From Nitrososphaerales archaeon (lineage in GTDB: Archaea > Thermoproteota > Nitrososphaeria > Nitrososphaerales > Gagatemarchaeaceae): 48,269 nucleotides of DNA. The DNA lies in NCBI GenBank assembly GCA_030038395.1, contig JASHOZ010000065.1, positions 1-48,269 on the forward strand. The letters are read 5' to 3'. The position numbers were made by a program, and so were the translations under genes. This document shows positions 9,223 to 17,267 of this stretch, piece by piece (positions within the stretch are counted from its first letter, which is position 1; the number at the start of each line of letters is the position of its first letter). The notes beneath the pieces were generated by a model that made no database searches, was not told the DNA's origin, and was given only the letters and a program-made list of their open reading frames with translations.

Positions 9223-9450
9223 TCAGCCATGGACGGACCAGCCATTGTCTCCGAAGGAGTTTCGCGCCGCACACTGCTTCTCTTTCGTGAATTCCTTCAG
9301 GGTCTCCCCGCGCCATGGCAGAAATGTACCTGACCACAAGTCTCCGGGACGCCGCTCGGTAGGACTCCTGCAGACAGCGACGCCCTCGAGCACATCCGCG
9401 TCGTATTCGAACGTCCAGCCCTCATCGTTGTCGTACCCTGAACGTGCCAC
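9223..9450 (-). CDS. Hypothetical small protein
   Basis: A 75-residue frame (MARSGYDNDEGWTFEYDADV...) with acidic N-terminus and protein-like composition, convergent with the permease gene. No family, membrane segment or clear promoter is visible. It is the only plausible gene in the 400-bp gap 9221-9621; the remaining part of that gap (9451-9621) shows nothing I can interpret. Confidence 0.25.
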   Translation of the reverse strand: MARSGYDNDEGWTFEYDADVLEGVAVCRSPTERRPGDLWSGTFLPWRGETLKEFTKEKQCAARNSFGDNGWSVHG

Positions 9451-9621
9451 CTCTCGATAGAACCCCGGGGAGTTGCACCGTCTGACGCGGACGGCAGAGG
9501 CCTAAGCTTCGCAAAAGGGCGACCGTCTCCGGCTTTGACTCTCGTATGGACCGCATCCCTTCCGACGAACTGAACGCGCTGACTCGGCCCAAGAAGTGAG
9601 ATTGTGCGATGCCCGGGATGC

Positions 9622-10596
9622 CTAGACTTTGACTCCGAGGACCTGCTCGATGATGTCTGACACCGTGATCATCCCGACCATCTCTATGCCTTCATAGACG
9701 AAGCTTATCGTGGACCCCGCATCCTGCATCTTCTCCATCACGGACGCGACTCCTTCGTCTCTTGAGACGCGCGCAGGCTGTATCATGTATTCGGTTGCTG
9801 GTGCGTCGAGGTGATCCCTTCCGATGGCCTTCGACAAGGAGCGGAATGTGACTGCGCCGATGTACGCCTTCCTCTGGGGGTCGTAGACGGGCATCCGGGG
9901 ATGGCCCGCCTTCCCCATCGCCTTCAGGGCGTCGAGCACGGTGGCGTTGCTCTCGACATGGACTATGTCGGAGATCGGGGTGCTCACTTCCACGGCGGCG
10001 CTCTTCGAGGAGGCCAGCGCCGTTCTGAGGAGCCGACCCGCATCAGGCTCGATGTGCCCCGCCTTCTCGAGGGTTGCGACGACATCCTCGAATTCGTCTA
10101 CGAGGTCAATTTCCTTGTAACCCCCTTTTCCGACGAGACGCTCAGACAACGACCTGGCCAGCGAGGTCATCGGGACAGCGACGGGGGCGAGCACGTCCAT
10201 CAGGACCACGGTGACGGGAGCCAGGAACATGGACATGCGGAGGGCGTTTTCAATCCCTATTGCCTTGGGAAGAAGTGACAGGAGTATCATGATTACTAGC
10301 GACCCGCCGACGATGCTGTAGACCCAGCCAATCGGCCCGAAGTACTCCGATAGGACCAGCCCGATGCTGCTGGCCAAGACGACGTTCGAAATGGTGTTGA
10401 TGAAGGCGACTACGCTGACGAGCCTCGTCTTCTCGTTGACGATTACTAGGGCCTTCGCAGCGCGTGTCGACCCCGCGTTGATTTCTGAAGTGAGCGAGAA
10501 GGGACGGAGGGTGAGATAGGTGGCCTCGATGAGTTCGCACCAGAACGACACGTACACCGCGACAGCTAGCGCAACTAGGGCTACTACCTCGACCAA
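9622..10596 (-). CDS. CNNM (DUF21) and CBS-pair membrane protein, CorC/HlyC-like
   Basis: 324 residues: about four hydrophobic segments in the first ~160 (CNNM transmembrane domain), then two CBS repeats from about residue 200 (EVSTPISDIVHVESNATVLDAL and PARVSRDEGVASVMEKM). Relatives act in magnesium or cobalt homeostasis, with the CBS pair sensing adenine nucleotides. The usual N-terminal leader is short. It starts with TTG 30 nt after the UMP kinase gene and may be co-transcribed with it. The ion handled is not known. Confidence 0.85.
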   Translation of the reverse strand: MVEVVALVALAVAVYVSFWCELIEATYLTLRPFSLTSEINAGSTRAAKALVIVNEKTRLVSVVAFINTISNVVLASSIGLVLSEYFGPIGWVYSIVGGSLVIMILLSLLPKAIGIENALRMSMFLAPVTVVLMDVLAPVAVPMTSLARSLSERLVGKGGYKEIDLVDEFEDVVATLEKAGHIEPDAGRLLRTALASSKSAAVEVSTPISDIVHVESNATVLDALKAMGKAGHPRMPVYDPQRKAYIGAVTFRSLSKAIGRDHLDAPATEYMIQPARVSRDEGVASVMEKMQDAGSTISFVYEGIEMVGMITVSDIIEQVLGVKV

Positions 10597-10626
10597 GCTC
10601 GACGACTCTCCAGCCTTCGGTCGCTG

Positions 10627-11292
10627 TCAGGTGACGAGCGTCCCGATCTTCTCGCCTCGGACGGCTTTCAACACTCCGCGGGGTTCCGAGCCATTGAAGA
10701 CCACCAGCTTGATTCTCGACGCGAGCAGCTGGTCGACGGCGATAGGGTCGACGATGCTGTGGATTCCTGGTTTGTGAGTCCCGCCAAGAATCTGCTTCAT
10801 GCGCTCGTACGATGTTCTGTCCAGCTTCCTCGCATTCCTGTCGACTCTGGGGTCAGCCGTATAGACTCCGTCCATGTCCGAAGCCTTGATGATCAGATTC
10901 GCGTTCCACCTCTGCGCTACAATCGAAGCAACCGTGTCTGTCGTGATCCCCGGCCGCAGTCCTCCCATCACCGCCACCCTGTTTCGCGCCAGCCTCTGGA
11001 GCATTCCGTCAATGGAGGTGGGGACAGAACTCACTCCGCCAAGTTTCATCGCGACGAGCCGCGCATTGAGCCTTGAGACGTGTATCGCGATGGTATCCTG
11101 TTGGTAGGGCGAAAGCCCCATCTGCCTCGCTGATTTGATGTAGTCCCTAGATGCGGGACCACCTCCTACAACGACCCCGAGCGAGTGCCCCTCGCGGTTG
11201 AGCTCGGAGACCACGTCCGCGTAGGCGTCAACCACCTTCGCCGATGGGGGCGATCCAAGCACGGAACCGCCGATCCTCAACACCGCCTTCAC
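10627..11292 (-). CDS. pyrH: UMP kinase, archaeal type
   Basis: 221 residues of the amino acid kinase fold. Visible are the N-terminal phosphate loop LRIGGSVLGSP, VVGGGPASRDYI, the regulatory/uridine region VMGGLRPGITTDTVAS, and the ATP-site stretch KASDMDGVYTADPR. It phosphorylates UMP to UDP in pyrimidine nucleotide synthesis. Length matches archaeal enzymes (about 220-225). The GTG at 11292 gives the family-like MKAVLRIGGS; a GGAGGTG sequence runs into this codon, so a start three codons later is an alternative. A TATA box lies at 11327-11336. Confidence 0.93.
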   Translation of the reverse strand: MKAVLRIGGSVLGSPPSAKVVDAYADVVSELNREGHSLGVVVGGGPASRDYIKSARQMGLSPYQQDTIAIHVSRLNARLVAMKLGGVSSVPTSIDGMLQRLARNRVAVMGGLRPGITTDTVASIVAQRWNANLIIKASDMDGVYTADPRVDRNARKLDRTSYERMKQILGGTHKPGIHSIVDPIAVDQLLASRIKLVVFNGSEPRGVLKAVRGEKIGTLVT

Positions 11293-11326
11293 CTCCTCTT
11301 GCCTCTAGTCTTCGGAGTGTGACAGG

Positions 11327-11336
11327 TTTTATAAAT
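11327..11336. promoter_or_regulatory. TATA box shared by UMP kinase and aRF1 genes
   Basis: TTTTATAAAT is nearly symmetrical and the only strong TATA box between the divergent genes. Leftward transcription would start near 11304, rightward near 11358. The aRF1 mRNA would then have a ~65-nt leader with GGGGAGGT (11409-11416) 6 nt before its TTG start. Confidence 0.5.
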
Positions 11337-11422
11337 GGGTAAGGGAGAATCAGTCCATCTCGATGAAAGCCCGCCTCGGTCAATCGCGAAGTCCGTCTGA
11401 CTGACAGAGGGGAGGTCCCGCA

Positions 11423-12673
11423 TTGTCTACAAAGGCCGACTCGGTGAAATTATACAAAGTCAAGAAGCTCATAGCGGAGCTCGCGAGCAAGGAGGGGAGG
11501 GGGACGGAGCTCGTCACGCTGTACATTCCTCCGAGGAAGCCTATCCACGAGGTCATCGCGAACCTTCGCGAAGAGTGGGGGACGGCTGGTAACATAAAGT
11601 CCGACACGACGAGAAACCACGTCCAGGACGCCCTGACCCGAGCGATGCAGAGGCTCAAGCTCTACAGGACGCCCCCGGAGAACGGACTGGTGATATTCTG
11701 TGGCGCGCTGCCGACAAATGGGCCCGGGAGCGAAGTCATCAACCTGTACGAAATCTCGCCTCCCAAACCCGTCACTGCCTACCTATACCAATGTGATGAC
11801 CACTTCCACCTCGAGTGGCTCAGGGACATGCTGCGCGAAGAGAAGGTCTTCGGAATAATATCAATCGACGCGAGCGAGGCTGGGCTCGGCATACTCAGCG
11901 GCGACAGGCTGGAGATCTCCGATGTGATGACATCGGGGGTGTCTGGCAAGACTAGGAAGGGGGGTCAGTCTGCCAGAAGATACGAAAGAGGGAGGGAGAT
12001 GGAGCTCACCTACTACTACCACCGCGTCGGCGAGCATGCCACCCGCGCCTTCATCGATAATGCCAAGGTGACCGGGATGATAGTGGGCGGGCCCGGTCCT
12101 ACAAAAGAAGACTTCCTGAAGGGGGATTACCTTCACTACGAGCTCCGGAACAAGGTGCTCGTGGTGCTCGACACCTCATACTCCGGAAGAGAGGGAGTCA
12201 GGGAGCTGGTGGAGAAGGCGTCAGACACGCTGGCGGACGTGAGACTGGTGGAAGAGAAGAAGCTCGTGCAGAGGTTTCTGTACGAGGTCAACAGGCCTGG
12301 AGGCCTCGCGGTCTACGGTCTGCCGAGAATCATCGACGCTCTCCAGAAGGCCAACGTCGAGGTGATCGTTGTCTCCGACGACCTCGATACGGTGAAACTA
12401 GAGGCCAAGTGCAAGAAGTGCGGCAATGTGAAGTCGGAAGTGGCCCAAGCGCCAGCCAAGATTCAGGAGAAGCAAGCGATGATTTCCACACCGTGTGAGA
12501 AGTGCGGTGGCATGGAGTTTGACGTGACAGAGAGAGACATAGTAGACATCCTAGAGGAGATGGCGTTCGAGGTGTCGTCCAAAGTGGAAGTCATATCGTC
12601 AGGTACAGAGGAGGGGAAGATGCTCGGAACATTCGGCGGAATCGCCGCCATACTGCGATACAGAACGTCGTAG
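11423..12673 (+). CDS. prf1: Peptide chain release factor aRF1
   Basis: 416 residues, the normal length of archaeal class I release factor. The stop-codon recognition motif NIKS is in GNIKSDTTRNHV (about residues 56-67); the peptidyl-tRNA hydrolysis motif GGQ is in RKGGQSARRYERGRE; the C-terminal domain has two CxxC-type zinc pairs (CKKCGN and CEKCGG). It recognises all three stop codons and releases the peptide. It starts with TTG, preceded by GGGGAGGT at a good spacing, one of few genes here with a clear Shine-Dalgarno leader. Confidence 0.97.
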   Translation: MSTKADSVKLYKVKKLIAELASKEGRGTELVTLYIPPRKPIHEVIANLREEWGTAGNIKSDTTRNHVQDALTRAMQRLKLYRTPPENGLVIFCGALPTNGPGSEVINLYEISPPKPVTAYLYQCDDHFHLEWLRDMLREEKVFGIISIDASEAGLGILSGDRLEISDVMTSGVSGKTRKGGQSARRYERGREMELTYYYHRVGEHATRAFIDNAKVTGMIVGGPGPTKEDFLKGDYLHYELRNKVLVVLDTSYSGREGVRELVEKASDTLADVRLVEEKKLVQRFLYEVNRPGGLAVYGLPRIIDALQKANVEVIVVSDDLDTVKLEAKCKKCGNVKSEVAQAPAKIQEKQAMISTPCEKCGGMEFDVTERDIVDILEEMAFEVSSKVEVISSGTEEGKMLGTFGGIAAILRYRTS

Positions 12674-12777
12674 CCGCTCTCTCCCGCATTGGCCAGATGG
12701 AGTGGCCGGGCCAGCTCTCCTTCCACCTTAGCTCACCAACCTTTTTGAAGACGGGACCGCAGAAATTCCGTCTTCCG

Positions 12778-13245
12778 ATGAGCGACCCGGTGCCGCCAGT
12801 CGACAAGCCGACGCACGGGATGGTCGACGCCGACTTGAAGGGGAACACCCTGAGAGTCTACGTCTACGCGCTAAAGAAGCGGAAGGTGGGGGTCAGGGAG
12901 GTCCAGCGGGCGCTGCTCCTCTCGAACCCCTCGCTTGCCCAATACCATCTCAACAAGCTGAAGGAAATGGGTCTCGTCCTCGAGAACGGCGGTGAGTACG
13001 CGGTCTCCGACGAAGTCCAGGTCAACGTGATGCGCAACTTCCTGAGGGTTGGGACGCTCATAGTCCCCAGATTCGTCTTCTACGCGGTGTTTACGAGCGT
13101 CTTCGCAGTGTATCTCACACTCACTGGCCTCCCCTACTTCCAGTATGTTCCTCTGCTCGCATGGTTCTCCGGATCACTCGGACTTGCAGGCGTCGCATTC
13201 TGGTACGAGGCCTTACGGGCGTGGCGGTCCGCCCCATCTGTCTAG
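12778..13245 (+). CDS. Membrane-anchored winged-helix regulator
   Basis: 155 residues from the ATG at 12778 (MSDPVPPVDKPTHGM). Residues ~18-85 form a winged-helix domain (LRVYVYALKKRKVGVREVQRAL, NPSLAQYHLNKLKEMGLV). Two hydrophobic segments follow (FVFYAVFTSVFAVYLTLTGL and PLLAWFSGSLGLAGVAFW). Such wHTH-plus-two-TM proteins are common in archaea and are assumed to be membrane-linked transcription regulators. Start chosen because a T-rich box (CTTTTTGAAG, ~12741-12750) sits about 30 bp upstream; a longer frame starts at 12697. Confidence 0.7.
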   Translation: MSDPVPPVDKPTHGMVDADLKGNTLRVYVYALKKRKVGVREVQRALLLSNPSLAQYHLNKLKEMGLVLENGGEYAVSDEVQVNVMRNFLRVGTLIVPRFVFYAVFTSVFAVYLTLTGLPYFQYVPLLAWFSGSLGLAGVAFWYEALRAWRSAPSV

Positions 13246-13303
13246 TCGGCTGCCGAGAGGCTTTCTTCTTTAATATGTAGGGCCACATTACCAACACCGT
13301 CCG

Positions 13304-14518
13304 ATGATAAGGATAGGCCTCATCGGGAAGACAAACGCGGGGAAGACGACCCTGTTCAACTCTATGACGCTGCTTTCAGGGGAAGTCTCGAACTACCCGT
13401 TCACGACCAAGACCCCCGAGACCGGCATCACCAGCGTAGTAACACCGTGCGTACATGGAGAATTCGGCGTCGAAGACCGCCCAGTAAATTCGAAGTGCGC
13501 CGACGGGTGGAGGTTCATTCCAGTCGAGGTCACCGACCTCCCCGGCCTGATCAAAGGAGCGTGGATGGGGAAGGGACTCGGCAATCAGTTCCTCAGCGTG
13601 GCGGCGCAGTCAGACGCGCTGTTGCATGTGGTCGACGCCTCCGGGAGCGTGGATAAGGATGGCAAGATATCCGAACCCGGAACAGGCGACCCGATCGCGG
13701 ACTTCGACGACGTCGAGCTTGAGCTTGTCCAATGGTACGCGAAGCTGTTCTCGCAGAACCTCCCAAAGATCTCGAAGCTGTCAAAGACGCCTGGCTACGG
13801 GGTCCCGAGCGCGGTCGAAGAAGTCATGCAGGGGATAGGCGTGCGCAGGGAACACGTCGCGAAGGCAATGAACGATGTAATGCTAGGAGACAAGCCCTTC
13901 GACTCTTGGACAGAGAAAGAGATCCAGAGCTTCTGTTGGTCTCTGAGGGAAGTGTCGAAGCCGACGTTGATAATCGCCAATAAGATGGACCTCCCCTTTG
14001 CCGCAGACAACTTCCGCAGGCTCAGGGAGAAGTACAAGGGGCTCATCGTCCTGCCCACCAGCGGCGAGGCCGAGCTGACGCTGCGACGGGCGGAATCAAG
14101 AGGGCTGATCAGATACGTGCCCGGTGAAGAGCGGTTCGAAATCCTCCACCCTCAGGACCTCAACGACGCGCAGCGGACGGCGCTCGCATACATCAGAAGG
14201 AAGGTGTTCGGCGAGTACCTCAGGACAGGGGTGCAATTCGGTCTGAACATAGCTGTCTTCAAGCTCCTCAAGATGAACGCGATCTATCCGGTGGCCGACC
14301 CCGAGAAGGTTGCCGACAAGCAGGGTCGGGTGCTCCCCGACGTCTATCTTCTACCGTCGGGATCTACCGTGGAGGACCTCGCCAGGACGGTCCACACCGA
14401 CCTGCCGAAGGGGCTCGTGTATGCCATGGACGTGAGAACTGGGTTGCATCTCCCCGCCAACTACGTCCTCCGCGACAGGGACGTCCTCTCGATAGTTTCG
14501 ACGGCCAAGCACGGCTAG
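13304..14518 (+). CDS. YchF-type (Obg family) GTP/ATPase with TGS domain
   Basis: 404 residues. P-loop GLIGKTNAGKTTLFN at the start, switch region NYPFTTKTPETG, G3 motif DLPGLIKGAWMGKGLGNQFL, and NKMD at about residues 225-228 for base recognition. The C-terminal ~80 residues form a TGS domain (VLPDVYLLPSGSTVEDLARTVH). Archaeal members of this YchF/Drg-related group are ribosome-associated. The TATA box CTTTAATATG (13267-13276) lies ~30 bp before the ATG, so the transcript is probably leaderless. Confidence 0.9.
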   Translation: MIRIGLIGKTNAGKTTLFNSMTLLSGEVSNYPFTTKTPETGITSVVTPCVHGEFGVEDRPVNSKCADGWRFIPVEVTDLPGLIKGAWMGKGLGNQFLSVAAQSDALLHVVDASGSVDKDGKISEPGTGDPIADFDDVELELVQWYAKLFSQNLPKISKLSKTPGYGVPSAVEEVMQGIGVRREHVAKAMNDVMLGDKPFDSWTEKEIQSFCWSLREVSKPTLIIANKMDLPFAADNFRRLREKYKGLIVLPTSGEAELTLRRAESRGLIRYVPGEERFEILHPQDLNDAQRTALAYIRRKVFGEYLRTGVQFGLNIAVFKLLKMNAIYPVADPEKVADKQGRVLPDVYLLPSGSTVEDLARTVHTDLPKGLVYAMDVRTGLHLPANYVLRDRDVLSIVSTAKHG

Positions 14519-14556
14519 CAAGACCCTTAAGGGTCGGAGGGCACTGGAAAACCCGT

Positions 14557-15537
14557 TTGCGCTACGGTGGACCCTTGCTGTCCGACCTCGAACTCCGATA
14601 CCCATTCGCGCCCAAGTCGCGGAGATTCTTCGAGGCAATCCCTGTCGAGGAAGGGTTAGCGAGCAGGGACGTGCTCTCCCAGACCGAGAGCAGACTTCTC
14701 AACGCTCTCGGCCGAGCGAGATACGTAACCCACATGTCGGAGCTCATCGAGTTTTCGAGTTTCTTCGCCGCGGCGTTGGTCGCGAGCCAGGACGCAGTCC
14801 TCGCTTCGCGCTTTTCGAAGAACGAAGCAGAGCGGGCAAGGCAGCTCTTCATGAGGGAGGAACCTTCCGGCAAGGCGGCCGCCATGTCCGAGTGCTTCGG
14901 GCTGATAACGATGACAGCGACTGCGACCGAGGACAGGCCACGGTATGGGTTCCCATTCGAGGACTACCTCTCTCTGGCGTCCAAGTACGAGCTCACGAAA
15001 GCGCAAACGTGGAAGCTTGCGAGACAGGCGCTCGAAAAGGGGACAGTGCACATGAACGACAACCTGGTGAACGACCTGTTCGGGGATTGCGCCCAAGCCG
15101 CCATACTTGACGGAGTGAGGAATCTCAGGAAGGCGCCATTCCCAAAACAACTTCAGCAGGTAAAGAGCAAGGTGCTCCAGTACGTGCCTGCGCAGCGGGC
15201 GCGGACGGGGAGAGGGTACACATACGTCGAGGAACTCTTCAAGCACCCCGTCTCGGATGGAAGGCACAGACTGATCTGGCTCATCCTTGCACCGTATCTG
15301 GTCAACGTGAAAAAAGTCGAAGACGAAGAAGCGATAGAGAAGATAAGGGCCTTCGTGTCTGTCGCCGGGGAGACGGGGGGGCTGAAGCGGTTTGCGGAGT
15401 ACAACGTGCGTAGGGCCCGCAGGAACGGCCTGCTCCCCCCGACGTTCTCCAACCTGAAGGCCGAGCACCCAGACATCTACGCGTTACTCCCTAAGGAGGT
15501 CGTGGTTTGGGAGGAGACGCGCAAGCCGAAGCCGTGA
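14557..15537 (+). CDS. priL: DNA primase large (non-catalytic) subunit PriL, apparently without Fe-S cluster
   Basis: 326 residues. The N-terminal half matches PriL (LELRYPFAPKSRRFFEAIPVE..., AALVASQDAVLASRFSKNEAERA), the helical domain that binds the catalytic subunit PriS and helps initiate primers. The C-terminal domain has HPVSDGRHRLIWLILAPYLVNV (about residues 227-248), which resembles PriX, the Fe-S-free relative of the PriL C-terminal domain found in Sulfolobus. Only two cysteines exist in the whole protein, so the four-Cys cluster of normal PriL cannot form. TTG start with TATA-like CCCTTAAGG ~29 bp upstream. The PriX comparison is from memory of the family. Confidence 0.75.
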   Translation: MRYGGPLLSDLELRYPFAPKSRRFFEAIPVEEGLASRDVLSQTESRLLNALGRARYVTHMSELIEFSSFFAAALVASQDAVLASRFSKNEAERARQLFMREEPSGKAAAMSECFGLITMTATATEDRPRYGFPFEDYLSLASKYELTKAQTWKLARQALEKGTVHMNDNLVNDLFGDCAQAAILDGVRNLRKAPFPKQLQQVKSKVLQYVPAQRARTGRGYTYVEELFKHPVSDGRHRLIWLILAPYLVNVKKVEDEEAIEKIRAFVSVAGETGGLKRFAEYNVRRARRNGLLPPTFSNLKAEHPDIYALLPKEVVVWEETRKPKP

Positions 15538-15670
15538 CTGAACCGCGAGGCCGAGCATGACAACCGAACCTATGACTGCTTAAATCACAGTTGGCCACAG
15601 GTGCGCAAGGCGGGTGAGTGGGCCTCCACCCGATCCGCCCTACAAACCACGGTGTCGGGGGAGTGAAAGA

Positions 15671-16375
15671 GTGAGTAAGCCAGAGGGGGTACCAGTCTCT
15701 GAGGTGTTTCTTAGCGTGCAGGGGGAGGGCGTACACGCAGGCACGCCCAGTGTATTCGTACGAACCTACTTCTGCAACCTGACCTGCTCCTGGTGTGACA
15801 CGAAGTACACGTGGCTGAACCAAAGTGCCTCGAGACCAGGCTTGGACTACCGTGCGATGGGCGCCGACGCCCTGTTACAAGCGGTCGTGAAGTACGGCTG
15901 CAGTCATCTGGTGCTGACCGGAGGCGAGCCACTCATCCACCAGGAGAGCCTCTCGGGGGTGCTGGCCCGCTTGCGGCAAGAGAATTTCTACATAGAGGTA
16001 GAGACGAATGGCACGGTGACACCGAGCCCCGAGATGCTAAGGCAGGTCGATTGTTTCAACGTCTCGCCGAAGACGTCGAACAGCGGCGTCGAAGTGAAGG
16101 TGAGAGCTCGCGCTGCCGCCCTGCGAGTGTTGATAGACTCAGGGAAAGCATGGTTCAAGTTCGTGGTGAGCGAGCGGAACGATATCGACGAGATAGAGGA
16201 GATGATCTCTTCGTTCCGCATGCCCCGAGAGAAGGTCATGCTGATGCCGGAAGGAACCGACAGGGACACGCTCCTTCGTCGCGGCGAGTGGCTGGCTGAG
16301 GTCTGCAAACAGAGAGGGCTTCGCTTCTCACCGCGTCTGCAGATCCTGCTCTTCGGAAACAAGAGGGGGACCTGA
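15671..16375 (+). CDS. queE: 7-carboxy-7-deazaguanine synthase (radical SAM)
   Basis: About 234 residues. The N-terminal SEVFLSVQGEGVHAGTPSVFVR leads into the QueE-type radical SAM cluster motif CNLTCSWC (C-x3-C-x2-C), and HLVLTGGEPLIHQ binds SAM. It turns 6-carboxy-tetrahydropterin into 7-carboxy-7-deazaguanine on the way to preQ0, the precursor of archaeosine in tRNA. The GTG at 15671 has GGGGGAG just upstream; a longer GTG start at 15614, near a TATA box (CTTAAATC, 15579-15586), is an alternative. The stop overlaps the next gene by one base. Confidence 0.93.
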   Translation: MSKPEGVPVSEVFLSVQGEGVHAGTPSVFVRTYFCNLTCSWCDTKYTWLNQSASRPGLDYRAMGADALLQAVVKYGCSHLVLTGGEPLIHQESLSGVLARLRQENFYIEVETNGTVTPSPEMLRQVDCFNVSPKTSNSGVEVKVRARAAALRVLIDSGKAWFKFVVSERNDIDEIEEMISSFRMPREKVMLMPEGTDRDTLLRRGEWLAEVCKQRGLRFSPRLQILLFGNKRGT

Positions 16376-17148
16376 TGGTGGGTGGCGCGGCGGAGCGTCC
16401 CGCAGTCCTTCTGACCTCAGGCGGAGTCGACTCCGTAACCACTGCATACTACGTGAAGCGCCGGCTCGGCGCGCCGAAGATGGTTCTGGTCTTCGCCGAC
16501 TACCGCCAGCGCACCTACCAGTATGAAAAGGCGTGCGTCGAAGCCGTCGGCGAGGCACTCGGCGACCCGGTGAAGCTCGTAGATCTCAGATGGCTGGGGG
16601 AACTCAGCACGAGCCTCCTCACCAAGGCTGACACCCCAATCCCCGCGACGAAAGACGAGGATCTTTGGGACTCGAAGAAGGCTGCCGTGCGGATACTGAA
16701 GTGGTGGGACGTAGTCAGGAACCTGCAGCTAATCACCGTGGGACTGGCGCATGCCGAGTCGATCGATCTGAACCGGTATCTATCGACGGGGGAGCGCGAA
16801 ATCTGGGACGTGCATATCGGGATTCGGAGGGAGACGCCCATCGCCATGAAAGACAACACGCCCGAGTTCCTAGAGCTGATGGACAGAGTGGCGCAGCAGG
16901 CCACTCACTTCGGTGACTATCACGTCAGGGCTCCCCTGATTGGCTTCGACAAGGACAGGGTGGTCCGACTAGGGGCTGAGCTGGGGGTACCGTGGGAGTA
17001 CACGTACAGCTGCTACGCTGGCTCCGGCTTCAGAGAAGTGGATGGCCATAGGCTGCCTGTCCACTGCGGCGCATGCTCGAACTGTCGCAGGCGGAAGCTC
17101 GCCTTCAAGGGCGCCGGAGTCGATGACCCTTCACTCTACGACGTCTGA
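16375..17148 (+). CDS. queC: 7-cyano-7-deazaguanine (preQ0) synthase
   Basis: 257 residues. The PP-loop LTSGGVDSVTTAYY is at the N-terminus and the C-terminal zinc site reads CYAGSGFREVDG...CGACSNCRRRK, matching QueC. It uses ATP and ammonia to make preQ0 from 7-carboxy-7-deazaguanine. Its ATG shares the A of the queE stop (TGATG), so the two steps are translationally coupled. Tgt and archaeosine synthase are not in this window. Confidence 0.94.
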   Translation: MVGGAAERPAVLLTSGGVDSVTTAYYVKRRLGAPKMVLVFADYRQRTYQYEKACVEAVGEALGDPVKLVDLRWLGELSTSLLTKADTPIPATKDEDLWDSKKAAVRILKWWDVVRNLQLITVGLAHAESIDLNRYLSTGEREIWDVHIGIRRETPIAMKDNTPEFLELMDRVAQQATHFGDYHVRAPLIGFDKDRVVRLGAELGVPWEYTYSCYAGSGFREVDGHRLPVHCGACSNCRRRKLAFKGAGVDDPSLYDV

Positions 17149-17267
17149 AGACGTTGCCCGTCGTGAACGCGAGGCGTCGTGCGAGGTCAGTTAAAGCATG
17201 AAAGCGGGGCTCCGTCAGGCGAGAAACCGTCGCAACTTCATATAGGTCAAGGTGCAGCTAAGGCCGC

